Below are positions 25,330 through 35,912 of a stretch of DNA of 64,000 nt, piece after piece (the first letter of the stretch is position 1; each line of letters starts with the position of its first letter). The notes under the pieces are model-generated. The model ran no database searches. It worked only from the letters and a program-made list of their open reading frames with translations, and was not told where the DNA came from. A program made the translations under genes and the position numbers. The stretch is from assembly GCF_003336875.1 (NCBI RefSeq), contig NZ_QGNJ01000012.1, positions 1 to 64,000 of the forward strand, written 5' to 3'. The DNA comes from Oleisolibacter albus. GTDB lineage: Bacteria > Pseudomonadota > Alphaproteobacteria > Azospirillales > Azospirillaceae.

Positions 25330-26877
25330 TCAGTGCAGGGCCAGAACCGCGATGATGGCGGCCATCAGGATCAGCACGGCCCAGACGGGGCGCAGCTGGT
25401 GGTCGGTGCGGACCAGAAGACGTTGGACCAGATCGTGGATCGAGGCGGGATGGATGGGAACACCGCCCTGGGCGACCAGAGCGGCCGTCTGTTCCAGATC
25501 CCGCACCAGGGTCGGAAGCCGCACGGCGATGCTGGTCATGGCGGAGGCTGCCTCGGCCAGGCGGGCCTCGGGTCCGCGGTTCTCCCGCATCCATTGCTCG
25601 ATCAGCGGACGGGCCAGCTCCCACATGTTGATGGCGGGGTTGAGGACGCGCCCCACGCCTTCCGCCGTCAGCATGCTCTTCTGCAGCAGCAGCAATTGCG
25701 GCTGCGTCTCCATCTGGAACTTCTCGGTCACGGCGAACAGCTGGGCCAGCAGCCGGCCGATGGAGATCTCGTTCAGCGGACGCCCGTGCAGCGGTTCGCC
25801 GATGGCGCGGCAGGCCTGCATGAACAGGTCCTGGTTCTGCGTCTTGGGGACGAACCCCGCATCGAAATGCACACGGGCGACCAGCCGGTAATCCCGGTTC
25901 AGGAAGCCGATCAGCATGTCGGCCAGATAAAGCCGGGTCTGCCGGTCGATCCGCCCCATGATGCCGAAATCGACGGCCACCAGACTGCCGGCGGCATCGA
26001 CGAACATGTTGCCGGGGTGCAGGTCCGCATGGAAGAAGCCGTCGCGGAACACCTGGTTGAAGAAGGCGTTGGCCGCATGCTGCAGCAGGCGGTCCGGGTC
26101 GATACCGGCGTCGCGGATGGCATCGGTCCGGTCGACGGGAAGACCATCGACCCGGGCCAGGGTCAGCACGCGCTGGCTGGTGCGGTCCCAGTCGATGGCC
26201 GGTACCTTGAACGTCTCATCCCCCTGGAAGTTCTCGGCCAGCTCGGAGGCGGCGGCAGCCTCCATGCGCAGATCCATTTCCAGTGCCACCGTCTCGGCGA
26301 AGGTCTCCACCACGGCGACGGGCTTGAGGCGCTTCAAGCGCGGCTGCACCCGCAGCATCAGCCGGGCCAGCCAGAACATCAGGTCCAGGTCGCGTCGGAA
26401 AGCCAGCTCGATACCCGGCCGCAGCACCTTGACCGCGACCTGCCGCCCGTCCGGCGTTTCCGCGAAATGCACCTGGGCGATGCTGGCCGCCGCGACCGCC
26501 GCATCGTCGAAACGGCTGAACAGCAGACTGATCGGCCGTTCCAGCTCGGCCTCGATGATGGCCCGGGCCGCCGTGCCCGGAAAGGGCGGCAGCCGGTCGC
26601 GCAGCTGAGCCAGATCCGCCGCGATCTCATCCCCGACCAGATCGGCCCGGATCGACAGCACCTGCCCCAGCTTGATGAAACTTGGCCCCAACTCCTGCAG
26701 CGCACTGGCCAGGCGCTGGCCCGGCCGCCCCGGCGCCCGGTTGTTGTTGAGACGGCGCAGCACCCAGGCCAGGCCGGGAGCCGCATCCCGGAACGGGTCG
26801 GACAGCAGCGCACCATGCCGCCCCAGCGTCCGGGCGATGGCGACCAGACGCAACAGGTTGCGCAGGAGTCGGATCAT
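25330..26877 (-). CDS. ubiB: UbiB/ABC1 (ADCK-like) atypical kinase, ubiquinone biosynthesis
   Basis: A 515-residue protein-kinase-like ATPase. The family-specific KxGQ motif is FIKLGQVLSIRADL (Lys69, Gln72); the Ala-rich nucleotide loop is AVAAASIAQVHFAE; the catalytic and metal sites are FFHADLHPGNMFV and VAVDFGIMGRID. A hydrophobic C-terminal helix (VWAVLILMAAIIAVLALH) anchors it to the inner membrane. UbiB supports the ubiquinone biosynthetic complex, probably by extracting or presenting lipid precursors. It lies ten bases downstream of ubiE on the same strand, the common alphaproteobacterial ubiE-ubiB operon. Confidence 0.94.
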   Translation of the reverse strand: MIRLLRNLLRLVAIARTLGRHGALLSDPFRDAAPGLAWVLRRLNNNRAPGRPGQRLASALQELGPSFIKLGQVLSIRADLVGDEIAADLAQLRDRLPPFPGTAARAIIEAELERPISLLFSRFDDAAVAAASIAQVHFAETPDGRQVAVKVLRPGIELAFRRDLDLMFWLARLMLRVQPRLKRLKPVAVVETFAETVALEMDLRMEAAAASELAENFQGDETFKVPAIDWDRTSQRVLTLARVDGLPVDRTDAIRDAGIDPDRLLQHAANAFFNQVFRDGFFHADLHPGNMFVDAAGSLVAVDFGIMGRIDRQTRLYLADMLIGFLNRDYRLVARVHFDAGFVPKTQNQDLFMQACRAIGEPLHGRPLNEISIGRLLAQLFAVTEKFQMETQPQLLLLQKSMLTAEGVGRVLNPAINMWELARPLIEQWMRENRGPEARLAEAASAMTSIAVRLPTLVRDLEQTAALVAQGGVPIHPASIHDLVQRLLVRTDHQLRPVWAVLILMAAIIAVLALH

Positions 26878-26887
26878 GATGGACCCT

Positions 26888-27661
26888 TCAGATCCGCCAG
26901 CCGGAATGGATGCAGGCGATCCCGCCGGTCAGGTTGCGGGCGCGGGCCTTGACGAAGCCGGCGGCTTCGATGCGGCGGCAGAGCGCCTGTTGTTCGGGGA
27001 AGCGGCGGATGCTCTCGACCAGATATTGATAGCTGTCACGGTCCCCCGCCACCATCTGTCCCACCCAGGGCAGCACGCTGAAGGAGTAGCGGTCGTAGAT
27101 TTCCCGGAAGACGGGGATGCTGACGTGGCTGAACTCCAGACAGAAGAAGCGCCCGCCCGGCTTCAACACCCGCCGCGCCTCGGCCAGGGCCTTGTCCATG
27201 TTGGTGACGTTGCGCAGACCGAAGGCGATGGTGTAGGCATCCATCGACCGGCTGGCGAAAGGCAGGTCCTCGGCATTGCCGACCGTCCATTCGATCCCGG
27301 TCAGCCGGCCCTGGTCGACGCCCCGATCCCGCCCGACCCGGACCATGGCCTCCGTCAGGTCGCACACGACGACGGCGGCGCCCGGCGCCTTGCGCTTCAT
27401 GCGGAAGGCGATATCGCCGGTGCCGCCGGCCACATCCAGGATCGCCTCGCCATCACGGGGGCGCACCAGATCGACGAACGTGTCCTTCCACAGCCGATGG
27501 ATACCGGCCGACATCAGATCGTTCATCAGGTCATAGCGGCTGGCAACGCTGGAGAAGACGCCACGGACCAGCGGCGTCTTCTCGCGCGGATCAACCTCAC
27601 GGAAGCCGAAGAATCGGCCTTCCTCTCCGGGGGCGGGCTTGGGGGGGGCTTCGTTCGTCAT
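26888..27661 (-). CDS. ubiE: Demethylmenaquinone/2-methoxy-6-polyprenyl-1,4-benzoquinol C-methyltransferase
   Basis: A 257-residue class I SAM methyltransferase. Family signatures are present: VFSSVASRYDLMNDLMSAGIH near the N terminus, SAM motif I LDVAGGTGDIAF, YTIAFGLRNVTN and RVLKPGGRFFCLEFS, then YSYLVESIRRFP-like (here YQYLVESIRRFP) and a C-terminal GGIACIHSGWRI. It adds the C5 methyl group in ubiquinone synthesis. First gene of the ubiE-ubiB pair; upstream is the phoB terminator, so the pair has its own promoter in the short spacer 27662-27740. Confidence 0.95.
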   Translation of the reverse strand: MTNEAPPKPAPGEEGRFFGFREVDPREKTPLVRGVFSSVASRYDLMNDLMSAGIHRLWKDTFVDLVRPRDGEAILDVAGGTGDIAFRMKRKAPGAAVVVCDLTEAMVRVGRDRGVDQGRLTGIEWTVGNAEDLPFASRSMDAYTIAFGLRNVTNMDKALAEARRVLKPGGRFFCLEFSHVSIPVFREIYDRYSFSVLPWVGQMVAGDRDSYQYLVESIRRFPEQQALCRRIEAAGFVKARARNLTGGIACIHSGWRI

Positions 27662-27740
27662 GGTTCGGCACCATAGCGCCCGCCGCGCCCCAGTGAAAGC
27701 GGGCGCGGCATAGCGGCATGCAAATCTCTCCGTCCATGAA

Positions 27741-27766
27741 CGAAAAGGGGGGCCGATGGCCCCCTT
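27741..27766 (-). terminator. Rho-independent terminator of the pst-phoU-phoB operon
   Basis: On the minus strand GGGGGCC, loop ATC, GGCCCCC (27764-27748) is followed by CTTTTCG. It starts a few bases after the phoB stop and separates the phosphate operon from ubiE. Confidence 0.85.
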
Positions 27767-27769
27767 CCC

Positions 27770-28474
27770 TCACGGCCCCTTCTCGTCGAGGGCGTAGCCG
27801 GCCGAGCGCACGGTGCGGATCACATCCTGTTCATCCGTCTCGTTCAGCGCCTTGCGCAGCCGGCGGATATGCACATCGACGGTGCGCGGCTCGACATAGA
27901 CATCGTGGCCCCAGACCACGTCCAGCAGCTGCTCGCGCGAGAAGACGCGGCCGGGATGCTGCATGAAATGCCGCAGCAGCCGGAACTCCGTCGGCCCCAG
28001 ATGGATGTCGCGGCCGCCGCGGCGGACCCGGTGGGCCGCCAGATCCATGCTGATATCGGCGAAGCGCAGCAACTCGTCGGACAGGCCGGGCGCCGCCCGC
28101 CGCAACACGGCGCGGATACGGGCCACCAGCTCCGTCGGGCTGAAGGGCTTGGAGATATAGTCGTCGGCACCGCTGTTGAGACCGCGGACCCGGTCCGCCT
28201 CTTCCCCACGTGCCGTCAGCATGATGACGGGGACATCGCGGGTCTTGGGGCTGCGACGCAGCTGGCGGCAGACCTCCAGCCCGCTCATCAGCGGCAACAT
28301 CCAGTCCAGCAGAACGAGATGCGGCGTCTGTTCCTCCGCCAGCAACAACGCTTCTTCGCCGTCGTTGGCGGTCAGAACCCGGAACCCTTCCTTTTCCAGG
28401 TTGTACTTCAGCAGAGTGACCAGGTCGACTTCGTCATCGACCACCAGGATCAAAGGCTTCAGGGCAGAGTTCAT
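27770..28474 (-). CDS. phoB: Phosphate regulon response regulator PhoB
   Basis: A 234-residue OmpR-family regulator: receiver with Asp57 (LVLLDWMLPLMSG), DDYISKPFSPTELVARIRA and a winged-helix DNA-binding domain (LGPTEFRLLRHFMQHPGRVFSREQ as recognisable helices, VDVHIRRLRKAL, VRSAGYALDE). Phosphorylated PhoB activates promoters with PHO boxes, such as the one at 34138-34155. The gene is the last of pstSCAB-phoU-phoB, 32 bases after phoU, the usual alphaproteobacterial order. The ATG at 28474 begins right before the receiver core. Confidence 0.95.
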   Translation of the reverse strand: MNSALKPLILVVDDEVDLVTLLKYNLEKEGFRVLTANDGEEALLLAEEQTPHLVLLDWMLPLMSGLEVCRQLRRSPKTRDVPVIMLTARGEEADRVRGLNSGADDYISKPFSPTELVARIRAVLRRAAPGLSDELLRFADISMDLAAHRVRRGGRDIHLGPTEFRLLRHFMQHPGRVFSREQLLDVVWGHDVYVEPRTVDVHIRRLRKALNETDEQDVIRTVRSAGYALDEKGP

Positions 28475-28506
28475 GATACCTGTTCTTGGTGGTGGCGACG
28501 CGAGAC

Positions 28507-29229
28507 TTACTCGACGTCCTGCAGGTCGGGACCGACGGCGAAGCTGGTGGTATCGCCCTTGGGCCGGGCCCCGGTCAGCGGCTGACCCACGACCAGGAAA
28601 TGCACGGTCTCGGCGATGTTGGTGGCGTGATCGCCAGCCCGCTCGAGATTCTTGGCGATGAACAGCAGATGCGTACACGGCGTGATGTTGCGCGGGTCCT
28701 CCATCATGTAGGTCAGGACTTCGCGGAACAGGCTGGTGTAGAGATCGTCGAGTTCTGCATCGCGATGCCAGGCGACGATCGCCTTCTCGACATCACGGTC
28801 GACATAGGCATCCAGCACATCCTTCAGCATCTCCTGCACCAGCCGCCCCATGCGGGGAATGGCGGTGGCCGGACGCACGGCCGGCAGCTGGGCCAGGGCG
28901 ATCGACCGCTTGGCGATGTTGGCGGCATAATCGCCGGTCCGCTCCAGATCGGCCGACACCTTCAGCGCCGCCAGGATCTCGCGCAGATCGACACCCATGG
29001 GCTGGCGCAGGGCCAGCATGCGGATGGCTTCCTGCTCGATCTGGCGCTCGAACTCATCCAGCTGACTGTCGCTCTGCATGACCCGGCCGGCGAGATCCGT
29101 ATCGCGGCGGGACACGGCCTGGACGGACGCCTCGACCTGGGCCTCGGCCACGCCCCCCATCTGGGCGATGAGGTTGGACAGGCGGCGCAGCTCCTGCTCG
29201 AAGGCCTTGACGGTATGCTCGGTGGCCAT
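28507..29229 (-). CDS. phoU: Phosphate transport system regulator PhoU
   Basis: A 240-residue all-helical protein made of two PhoU repeats. Metal-binding E-x-x-x-D motifs appear in each: ADLERTGDYAANIAKR in the first and KNLERAGDHATNIAET in the second. PhoU links the Pst transporter to PhoR and keeps the regulon off when phosphate is plentiful. The start at 29229 (MATEHTVKAF) agrees with the family N terminus. It lies between pstB (46-base gap) and phoB. Confidence 0.95.
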   Translation of the reverse strand: MATEHTVKAFEQELRRLSNLIAQMGGVAEAQVEASVQAVSRRDTDLAGRVMQSDSQLDEFERQIEQEAIRMLALRQPMGVDLREILAALKVSADLERTGDYAANIAKRSIALAQLPAVRPATAIPRMGRLVQEMLKDVLDAYVDRDVEKAIVAWHRDAELDDLYTSLFREVLTYMMEDPRNITPCTHLLFIAKNLERAGDHATNIAETVHFLVVGQPLTGARPKGDTTSFAVGPDLQDVE

Positions 29230-29275
29230 GGGCCAACTCCCTGAAACTAAACAATGATCGACGGATTGGAGCGGA

Positions 29276-30079
<804 letters not shown>

Positions 30080-30083
30080 CGTC

Positions 30084-31397
30084 TTACCACCGACGTTCGA
30101 ATTTCTTGCGGAGCCAGATGGCCGTGCCGTTCATGGCCACCAGGAAGACCAGCAGCACCATGATGGCGGCCGAGGTCAGTTCAACGAAGCCGCGCTCGGG
30201 CGCATCGGCCCAGATATAGACCTGCACCGGCAGCACCGAGGCGCTGTCGAGGAAGCCCGACGGCGCGCTGGTCACGAAGGCGTTCATGCCAACCATCAGC
30301 AGCGGGGCCGTCTCGCCCAGCGCATGGGCCATGGCGATGATGGTGCCGGTCAGGATGCCTGGCATGGCCAGAGGCAGCACATGGTGGGCCACGGTCTGGA
30401 GCCTCGATGCCCCCATGCCCAACGCCGCCTCGCGGATCGAGGGCGGCACCGCCTTCAGGGCCGCCCGGGCCGAGATGATGATGGTGGGCAGGCTCATGAG
30501 GGCGATGACCATGCCGCCGACCAGCGGCGAGGACCGGGGCAGGCCGAAGAACTGCAGGAACACCGCCAGGCCCAGCAGACCGAAGACGATGGACGGCACC
30601 GCCGCCAGATTGTTGATATTGACCTCGATGAGATCGGTCAGCCGGTTCTTCGGCGCGAACTCCTCAAGATAGACCGCCGTGGCGATGCCGATGGGCAGGG
30701 CCAGGGACAGGGTCACGATCAGGGTCAACACCGATCCCACCACCGCGCCGAACAGGCCGGCAAGCTCGGGATAGTTGCTGTCGGACGAGGTGAAGAAGGT
30801 GGAGTTGAAGATTGGGCCGCTGTCGCCGTCCTTCTTCAACTGGTCGAACCAGGCCAGCTGGCGATCATTGATCGGCCGGTTCGCCTCTTCTTCGTTGCGG
30901 TCGATGCGACCCTTTTCAATCTGGTTGATGGCATCGGACGCCGGAATCCAGACCTGGATGGTGCGGCCCAGCATGGCCGCATCGTCACCAACCTCCTTGG
31001 CCAGGAAGACGCCGGCGACCGGACTGATCAGGCCGCGCAACTCCTTGCGCGCGATCCGCCCCTCCGCCTGCGGGAAGCGCGTATAGAGCGCCTCGTGGAT
31101 GACATCCTGGAAAGCGGCCCGGTCGAAGTCCGCGGGATTGCGTGTCCCCTTCGGATCGATCTTGGCCGGGTCGATGGTGACCTCAAGCCGGATCGCCGTC
31201 TGCCAGAACGCCGTCATCCCCTCGCGGGTGATGGTGAACAGCAGAACGACAAGCATGAGGCAGGCCACGGCAATGGCCAGGATGCCATAGATCTTGAATC
31301 GCTGTTCAGCCGCATAGCGGGCACGCAGCCGCTTCTCGGCCTCGACAGAGGTGTGGAACGAATGGGTCGCCGTCATCGGAGCTGCGATCTCAGTCAT
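30084..31397 (-). CDS. pstA: Phosphate ABC transporter permease PstA, long form
   Basis: A 437-residue permease, longer than the about 295 residues of E. coli PstA. Residues 1-200 hold one membrane helix ([19 protein letters not shown]) and an extra periplasmic domain, as is usual in alphaproteobacteria. The C-terminal half has the transport helices and the permease loop [25 protein letters not shown] as two visible segments, which contacts PstB. Its start overlaps the pstC stop by eight bases. Confidence 0.94.
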   Translation of the reverse strand: MTEIAAPMTATHSFHTSVEAEKRLRARYAAEQRFKIYGILAIAVACLMLVVLLFTITREGMTAFWQTAIRLEVTIDPAKIDPKGTRNPADFDRAAFQDVIHEALYTRFPQAEGRIARKELRGLISPVAGVFLAKEVGDDAAMLGRTIQVWIPASDAINQIEKGRIDRNEEEANRPINDRQLAWFDQLKKDGDSGPIFNSTFFTSSDSNYPELAGLFGAVVGSVLTLIVTLSLALPIGIATAVYLEEFAPKNRLTDLIEVNINNLAAVPSIVFGLLGLAVFLQFFGLPRSSPLVGGMVIALMSLPTIIISARAALKAVPPSIREAALGMGASRLQTVAHHVLPLAMPGILTGTIIAMAHALGETAPLLMVGMNAFVTSAPSGFLDSASVLPVQVYIWADAPERGFVELTSAAIMVLLVFLVAMNGTAIWLRKKFERRW

Positions 31398-32856
31398 ACT
31401 TTTCCCGATACTTCTGGACGACGCGCAGGGCGACGACGTTGAGCAGAAGGGTGGCGAAGAACAGCACCAGCCCCAGGGCGAAGGCGGACAAGGTCTTGGC
31501 GCTGTCGAATTCCTGGTCCCCGACCAGAAGCGCGGCGATCTGCACGGTCACGGTGGTCACCGCTTCCAGCGGGTTGGCCGTGATCTTGGCGGCCATGCCG
31601 GCGGCCATGACCACGATCATGGTCTCGCCGATGGCGCGGCTGATGGCCAGCAGGAAGGCCCCGACGATCCCCGGCAGCGCGGCCGGCAGGATGACCTGAC
31701 GCACCGTCTCCGACCGGGTCGCGCCCAGCCCCAGGGACCCGTCGCGCAGGCTCTGTGGCACAGCGTTGATGACATCGTCCGAAAGCGAGGAGACGAAGGG
31801 AACGATCATCACCCCCATGACGACACCCGCCGCCAGGGCACTGTTGGAGGAGACACTGAGGCCCAGCAAGGACCCGACATCGCGGATCACGGGGGCCACG
31901 GTCAGAATGGCGAAAAACCCGTAGACCACGGTGGGGATGCCCGCCAGGATCTCCAGCACCGGCTTCACCGTGTTGCGAACGCCCCGCGGCGCATATTCGG
32001 ACAGGTAGATGGCCGACAGCAGCCCCACCGGCCCGGCCACCATCATGGCCACGACCGCGATCAGCAGGGTGCCGGAGAAGAGCGGGACGGCCCCGAAGGC
32101 CCCGGATGATCCGGCCTGATCGGCGCGCAGTGCCGTCTGCGGGCTCCAATGCGTACCGAACAGGAACTCGACGGGCGACACACGGGCGAAGAAGCGCACA
32201 CTCTCGAACAGCAGCGACAGGACGATGCCCAAGGTGGTGAAGATGGCGATCAGCGAACAGACGATCAGAAGCGCATTGACCACCTTTTCGACGCCGTTGC
32301 GCGCCCGGAGATCCGGCGAGATGCGCGCGCGGGTATAAACCAGACCGCCCACGGCCAGCACCGCGGAAATGGCGAAGAGCGACCAGTTGGCCAGAGACAG
32401 CAGCGTGCTGTAATGCGCCGCTGCCGGCTTGAGAATTCCCAGGACATCCGGATTGACATACTGGGACTGGCCGGCCGCAATGTTACGGATATTGATCAGA
32501 AGCAGCTGCTTCTGGTTGTCGCTGAGGAGATCGCTGCCCCCGGCGGCCAGACGCTCCATCAACTGGGCCAGATCCTGCGGCGGCAGCATCTGCTGCCCCC
32601 AGGCACGGATGGTGTCCACATCGAGCCCGGCCAGGACCAGCGCCTCGGTCACCGGGAACTTCAGGGCCAGCCAGAACAGCACCAGCACCAGCGCCGGCAA
32701 CCCGGCCCAGATCGCAACGAACGAGCCGTAATAGTTGGGAACGGAATGCAGCGAGGCGATGCGCCCGCCGGACACGGCGACCGCACGGCTGCGCCCCATC
32801 CAGAAGCCGATGAGGGAAAGCAGCAGGATCAAGGCAACGGTGACCGATGCGGACAT
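31390..32856 (-). CDS. pstC: Phosphate ABC transporter permease PstC, long form
   Basis: A 488-residue permease. N-terminal helices and an inserted periplasmic region (about 60-200) precede the core; the coupling loop is DGSLGLGATRSETVRQVILP and the core helices contain AIYLSEYAPRG and ETMIVVMAAGMA. The ATG at 32856 (MSASVTVALILLL) is preferred; the frame is open to a TTG at 32901, but that has no better ribosome binding site. A spacer of 116 bases separates it from pstS and contains a short GGCAC/GTGCC hairpin (32955-32968) that could lower downstream expression relative to pstS. Confidence 0.93.
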   Translation of the reverse strand: MSASVTVALILLLSLIGFWMGRSRAVAVSGGRIASLHSVPNYYGSFVAIWAGLPALVLVLFWLALKFPVTEALVLAGLDVDTIRAWGQQMLPPQDLAQLMERLAAGGSDLLSDNQKQLLLINIRNIAAGQSQYVNPDVLGILKPAAAHYSTLLSLANWSLFAISAVLAVGGLVYTRARISPDLRARNGVEKVVNALLIVCSLIAIFTTLGIVLSLLFESVRFFARVSPVEFLFGTHWSPQTALRADQAGSSGAFGAVPLFSGTLLIAVVAMMVAGPVGLLSAIYLSEYAPRGVRNTVKPVLEILAGIPTVVYGFFAILTVAPVIRDVGSLLGLSVSSNSALAAGVVMGVMIVPFVSSLSDDVINAVPQSLRDGSLGLGATRSETVRQVILPAALPGIVGAFLLAISRAIGETMIVVMAAGMAAKITANPLEAVTTVTVQIAALLVGDQEFDSAKTLSAFALGLVLFFATLLLNVVALRVVQKYREKYD

Positions 32857-32972
32857 CGCCGGACTCACGACAATTGAGGCAATATCAAAGAAAACTATCA
32901 AACCGATACCGGCAGGCGCGAACGGCGGCGCCCTTGTGGGGCACCGCCGCCGCAGGCACCGGAGTGCCAGCC

Positions 32973-34013
32973 TTACGACGCCGGCTTGGCCATCGGCTGC
33001 AGCTTGGCCGCCGCGGCACTGACCTTGGCGTACTCATCCTTCGGCAGGGCGATCAGGCCCTTGTCGACCAGATAGCCATCCGCACCCATGGCGCGCTCGG
33101 AGGTGTACTCGGCGATGAATTCCTTCAGGCCGGGGATCACACCCACATGCTGCGCCTTGACATAGACGAACAGCGGACGGGAGATCGGGTACTTGCCCGA
33201 GGCGATGCTCTCGTAGCTGGGGGTCACGCCGCTGACGGAGTTGCCGGCGATCTTGTCCAGGTTCTCTTCCAGGTAGCTGTAGCCGAAGATGCCGAAGGAA
33301 TTCGGATTGGCCTGCAGCCGCTGAACGATCAGGTTGTCGTTCTCGCCAGCCTCGATGAAGGCACCATCCTCACGCATGGTCTTGCAGACCACGCCGTGAC
33401 GGGTGGCGTCCAGCGCCTTAATGGCCGGGAATTCCTTGCAGCCCGTCTCCATCACCAGCTCGACCCAGGCGTCGCGGGTGCCGGAGGTCGGGGGCGGACC
33501 CAGAACCTCGATCTCGACCTTCGGGAACTTCGGGTTGATCTGGTCCCAGGTCTTGTAGGGGTTGGCGACGATCTGGCCGTTCACCTCGACCTCCTTGGCC
33601 AGGGCCTGGAACAGCTCGGCCTTGGTCAGATCGAAGGAGGGGCGGGCCTTGGAATGGGCGAAGGCAATGCCGTCATAGCCGATGCGGATCTCGGCGATCG
33701 ACTCCACGCCGTTCTTCTGGCAGGTGTCGAACTCGCTGGCCTTCATCGGGCGGGAGGCGCCGGTGATGTCCGGGGTCTCGGAACCGATACCGGTGCAGAA
33801 CAGCTTCATGCCGCCGCCGGTGCCGGTGGACTCCAGGATCGGGGCCGGGAACTTGGAGGTCTGGCCGAAGCGTTCCACGACCGTGGAGGTGAAGGGGAAC
33901 ACGGTGGAGGACCCGACGATGCGGATCTGCTCACGGGCCTGGGCAATGCCGGTCATCGCCACGGCAGACACGGCGCAGAGCATGGCGGCGAGGGCAAGCT
34001 TCTTGGTGGTCAC
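32973..34013 (-). CDS. pstS: Periplasmic phosphate-binding protein PstS
   Basis: A 346-residue secreted protein with a GTG start at 34013, supported by GGAGG upstream and by the signal peptide that follows (TTKKLALAAMLCAVSAVAMTGIAQA). The mature protein begins REQIRIVGSSTVFPFT, the phosphate-binding loop, and contains STGTGGGMKLFC, DITGASRPMK and TSGTRDAWVEL, all ligand-site segments of PstS. It captures inorganic phosphate for PstCAB. It is the first gene after the PHO box, so it should be strongly induced under phosphate limitation. Confidence 0.95.
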   Translation of the reverse strand: MTTKKLALAAMLCAVSAVAMTGIAQAREQIRIVGSSTVFPFTSTVVERFGQTSKFPAPILESTGTGGGMKLFCTGIGSETPDITGASRPMKASEFDTCQKNGVESIAEIRIGYDGIAFAHSKARPSFDLTKAELFQALAKEVEVNGQIVANPYKTWDQINPKFPKVEIEVLGPPPTSGTRDAWVELVMETGCKEFPAIKALDATRHGVVCKTMREDGAFIEAGENDNLIVQRLQANPNSFGIFGYSYLEENLDKIAGNSVSGVTPSYESIASGKYPISRPLFVYVKAQHVGVIPGLKEFIAEYTSERAMGADGYLVDKGLIALPKDEYAKVSAAAAKLQPMAKPAS

Positions 34014-34124
34014 GACTGTGCCTCCGGTTTTTGGCTTACGATCACGGGGGGTGGCACCAGCCACCACCCATGCGGGTGGGGTCCCGACAGGGTGACCGGA
34101 CGATAGCGCTCCCGCGCTACTCAA

Positions 34125-34155
34125 ATACTACAGCTGCATGACAGTTCGATGACAG
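34125..34155 (-). promoter_or_regulatory. PHO box and promoter of pstSCAB-phoU-phoB
   Basis: On the minus strand, 34155-34138 reads CTGTCATCGAACTGTCAT: two perfect CTGTCAT heptamers separated by four bases, which is the consensus PhoB site. Seven bases further on is TAGTAT (34130-34125), a reasonable -10. The start of pstS lies about 110 bases downstream, leaving a moderately long leader. Direct PhoB control is inferred from the match. Confidence 0.92.
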
Positions 34156-34236
34156 CGGCCAACTTTGTTCCCGCCGCCGGTCACAGCGGCCGGGAGGCCC
34201 GGTCCCACCTACCGAAAACCCCGCTGCGGCGGACTG

Positions 34237-35691
34237 TCACTGGGCCGCCGCCCGTGCCGCAGCCACCACCTCCTCCGTGGCGACAGGCAGGTGGACGGCA
34301 AAGGTGCTGCCCTTGCCGACCTCGCTGTCGATGGTCAGCCGCCCCCGATGGCGGTTGATGATGTGCTTGACGATGGCAAGCCCCAGGCCGGTTCCCCCCA
34401 GGGCACGGGACCGGGCCGGATCCACGCGATAGAACCGCTCGGTCAGGCGGGGCAGATGCGTGCGCGCAATCCCCTCGCCCCGGTCGGTGACGGAGACACG
34501 GAGCATGCGCTCGGCGCGATGGCGGCCGGGCAGGAGCGGCAGGGCGGCGGCGGCACTGCCCGGCGCCGGCTCGCACAGGGCAAGGGACACCGTCACCTCG
34601 GTCTGCTCCTTGCCATACTTGATGGCGTTGTCGATCAGGTTCTGGAACACCTGGGCCAACTGATCCTCATCGCCCTGAACCGGCGGCAGGCCCCCCGGAC
34701 CGTCAATCTTCAGCTTCACCTTGCGCGCCGCCGCCCGCAGTTCCAGCCCGGTGACGACGGTGCGCACAATCGTGCCCAGATCGGCCAGACCGGTCGGCGG
34801 CGTATGCTCATCCATCTCGATCCGCGACAGGGACAGCAGGTCATTGACCAGGCGGGACATGCGGTTGGACTGCTCGAACATGATGCCGAGGAAGCGATCC
34901 CGCGCCTCGGCATCGTCGCGCGCCGGCCCGCGCAGCGTTTCGATGAACCCGATCAGCGCCGCCAGCGGGGTGCGCAGCTCATGGCTGGCATTGGCGACGA
35001 AGTCGGCCCGCATCTGCTCCGACCGCTTCAGCAGCGTGATGTCGTGCAATGTCAGCAGGACGGCGGGTCCCTCCACCGTATCCAGGCGGAACGGCTTCAC
35101 GCGCGCCTGCAGGGTGCGCTCCACCGGAACGGGCAGCACCATCTCGACACTGCGGGAGGCGCCCCCGGCCAGAACCCCGGCGACCGCATCCAGAAGTGTC
35201 GGATTGCGCAAACTGACCGCCAGTTCGCGGCCGACCATGCGCTCGCCGAACAGGCTGCGGGCGGCACTGTTGGCCCGGACCACCCGCCGCCCCGAATCGA
35301 TCAGCATCAGCGGATCATGCAGGGCATCGATCACGGCGATCGAGGCCGCGGCATCGGCACCCGCAGCCTGTTCGCGGATCAGCCAGCGCTGCTGCGCCCG
35401 CGCAATGGCGCCTGCGATCACCTCGGCTGAGGTCGACCGCACCTCCGGTGGGGGGACGAGGCCGCCGGCATCCGCAACCCGGTCGGCATAATCCGCCAGC
35501 GTGCGGGAGTCCGCCATGATCATGCGGAGCACCACCACAACCGCAGCCGTGACCAGCGCAAAGCCCGCCAGGGCAAAACCGGGGTCGAGCAGGCCCGGCA
35601 GGACCAACGAGAGCAGCAGCACCGCTGTGGGAGCCAGCAGCAGCACCCCGATCATGATGAACCGCACCGGCCTGATGTCACGCCAACTCAT
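34237..35691 (-). CDS. phoR: Phosphate regulon sensor histidine kinase PhoR
   Basis: A 484-residue kinase: two closely spaced N-terminal helices (about 11-32 and 38-58) with almost no periplasmic loop, a PAS domain (about 115-220; IDALHDPLMLIDSGRRVVRAN), the H-box with His237 (FVANASHELRTPLAALIGF), and an HATPase domain (FQNLIDNAIKYGK, VTDRGEGI, GTGLGLAIVKHI). Lack of an extracytoplasmic domain is normal for PhoR, which reads the state of PstSCAB-PhoU. The gene lies directly upstream of the PHO box and on the same strand as pst. ATG 35691 (MSWRDIRPVR) is chosen because the preceding frame looks non-coding. Confidence 0.93.
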   Translation of the reverse strand: MSWRDIRPVRFIMIGVLLLAPTAVLLLSLVLPGLLDPGFALAGFALVTAAVVVVLRMIMADSRTLADYADRVADAGGLVPPPEVRSTSAEVIAGAIARAQQRWLIREQAAGADAAASIAVIDALHDPLMLIDSGRRVVRANSAARSLFGERMVGRELAVSLRNPTLLDAVAGVLAGGASRSVEMVLPVPVERTLQARVKPFRLDTVEGPAVLLTLHDITLLKRSEQMRADFVANASHELRTPLAALIGFIETLRGPARDDAEARDRFLGIMFEQSNRMSRLVNDLLSLSRIEMDEHTPPTGLADLGTIVRTVVTGLELRAAARKVKLKIDGPGGLPPVQGDEDQLAQVFQNLIDNAIKYGKEQTEVTVSLALCEPAPGSAAAALPLLPGRHRAERMLRVSVTDRGEGIARTHLPRLTERFYRVDPARSRALGGTGLGLAIVKHIINRHRGRLTIDSEVGKGSTFAVHLPVATEEVVAAARAAAQ

Positions 35692-35912
35692 GAACCCCTG
35701 TCCCGTTCGGCAAAGGGGGTGGAATGCCCGGCAGCGGGCTGTCCCCCTTGGCTTCCCTCCCTGGATCGCTTCAGCGCACGCCCCGCCCAGATCCCTCCCG
35801 ACGGGAGCAGAAACAACGGCACGGGCAGAGGCCGCGGCTGACCGGCGGAGATAGCATTCCCCGCCAGCCGCCGCATCCACTTCATGGAAACTTCATGCAA
35901 GGCATGGGGACA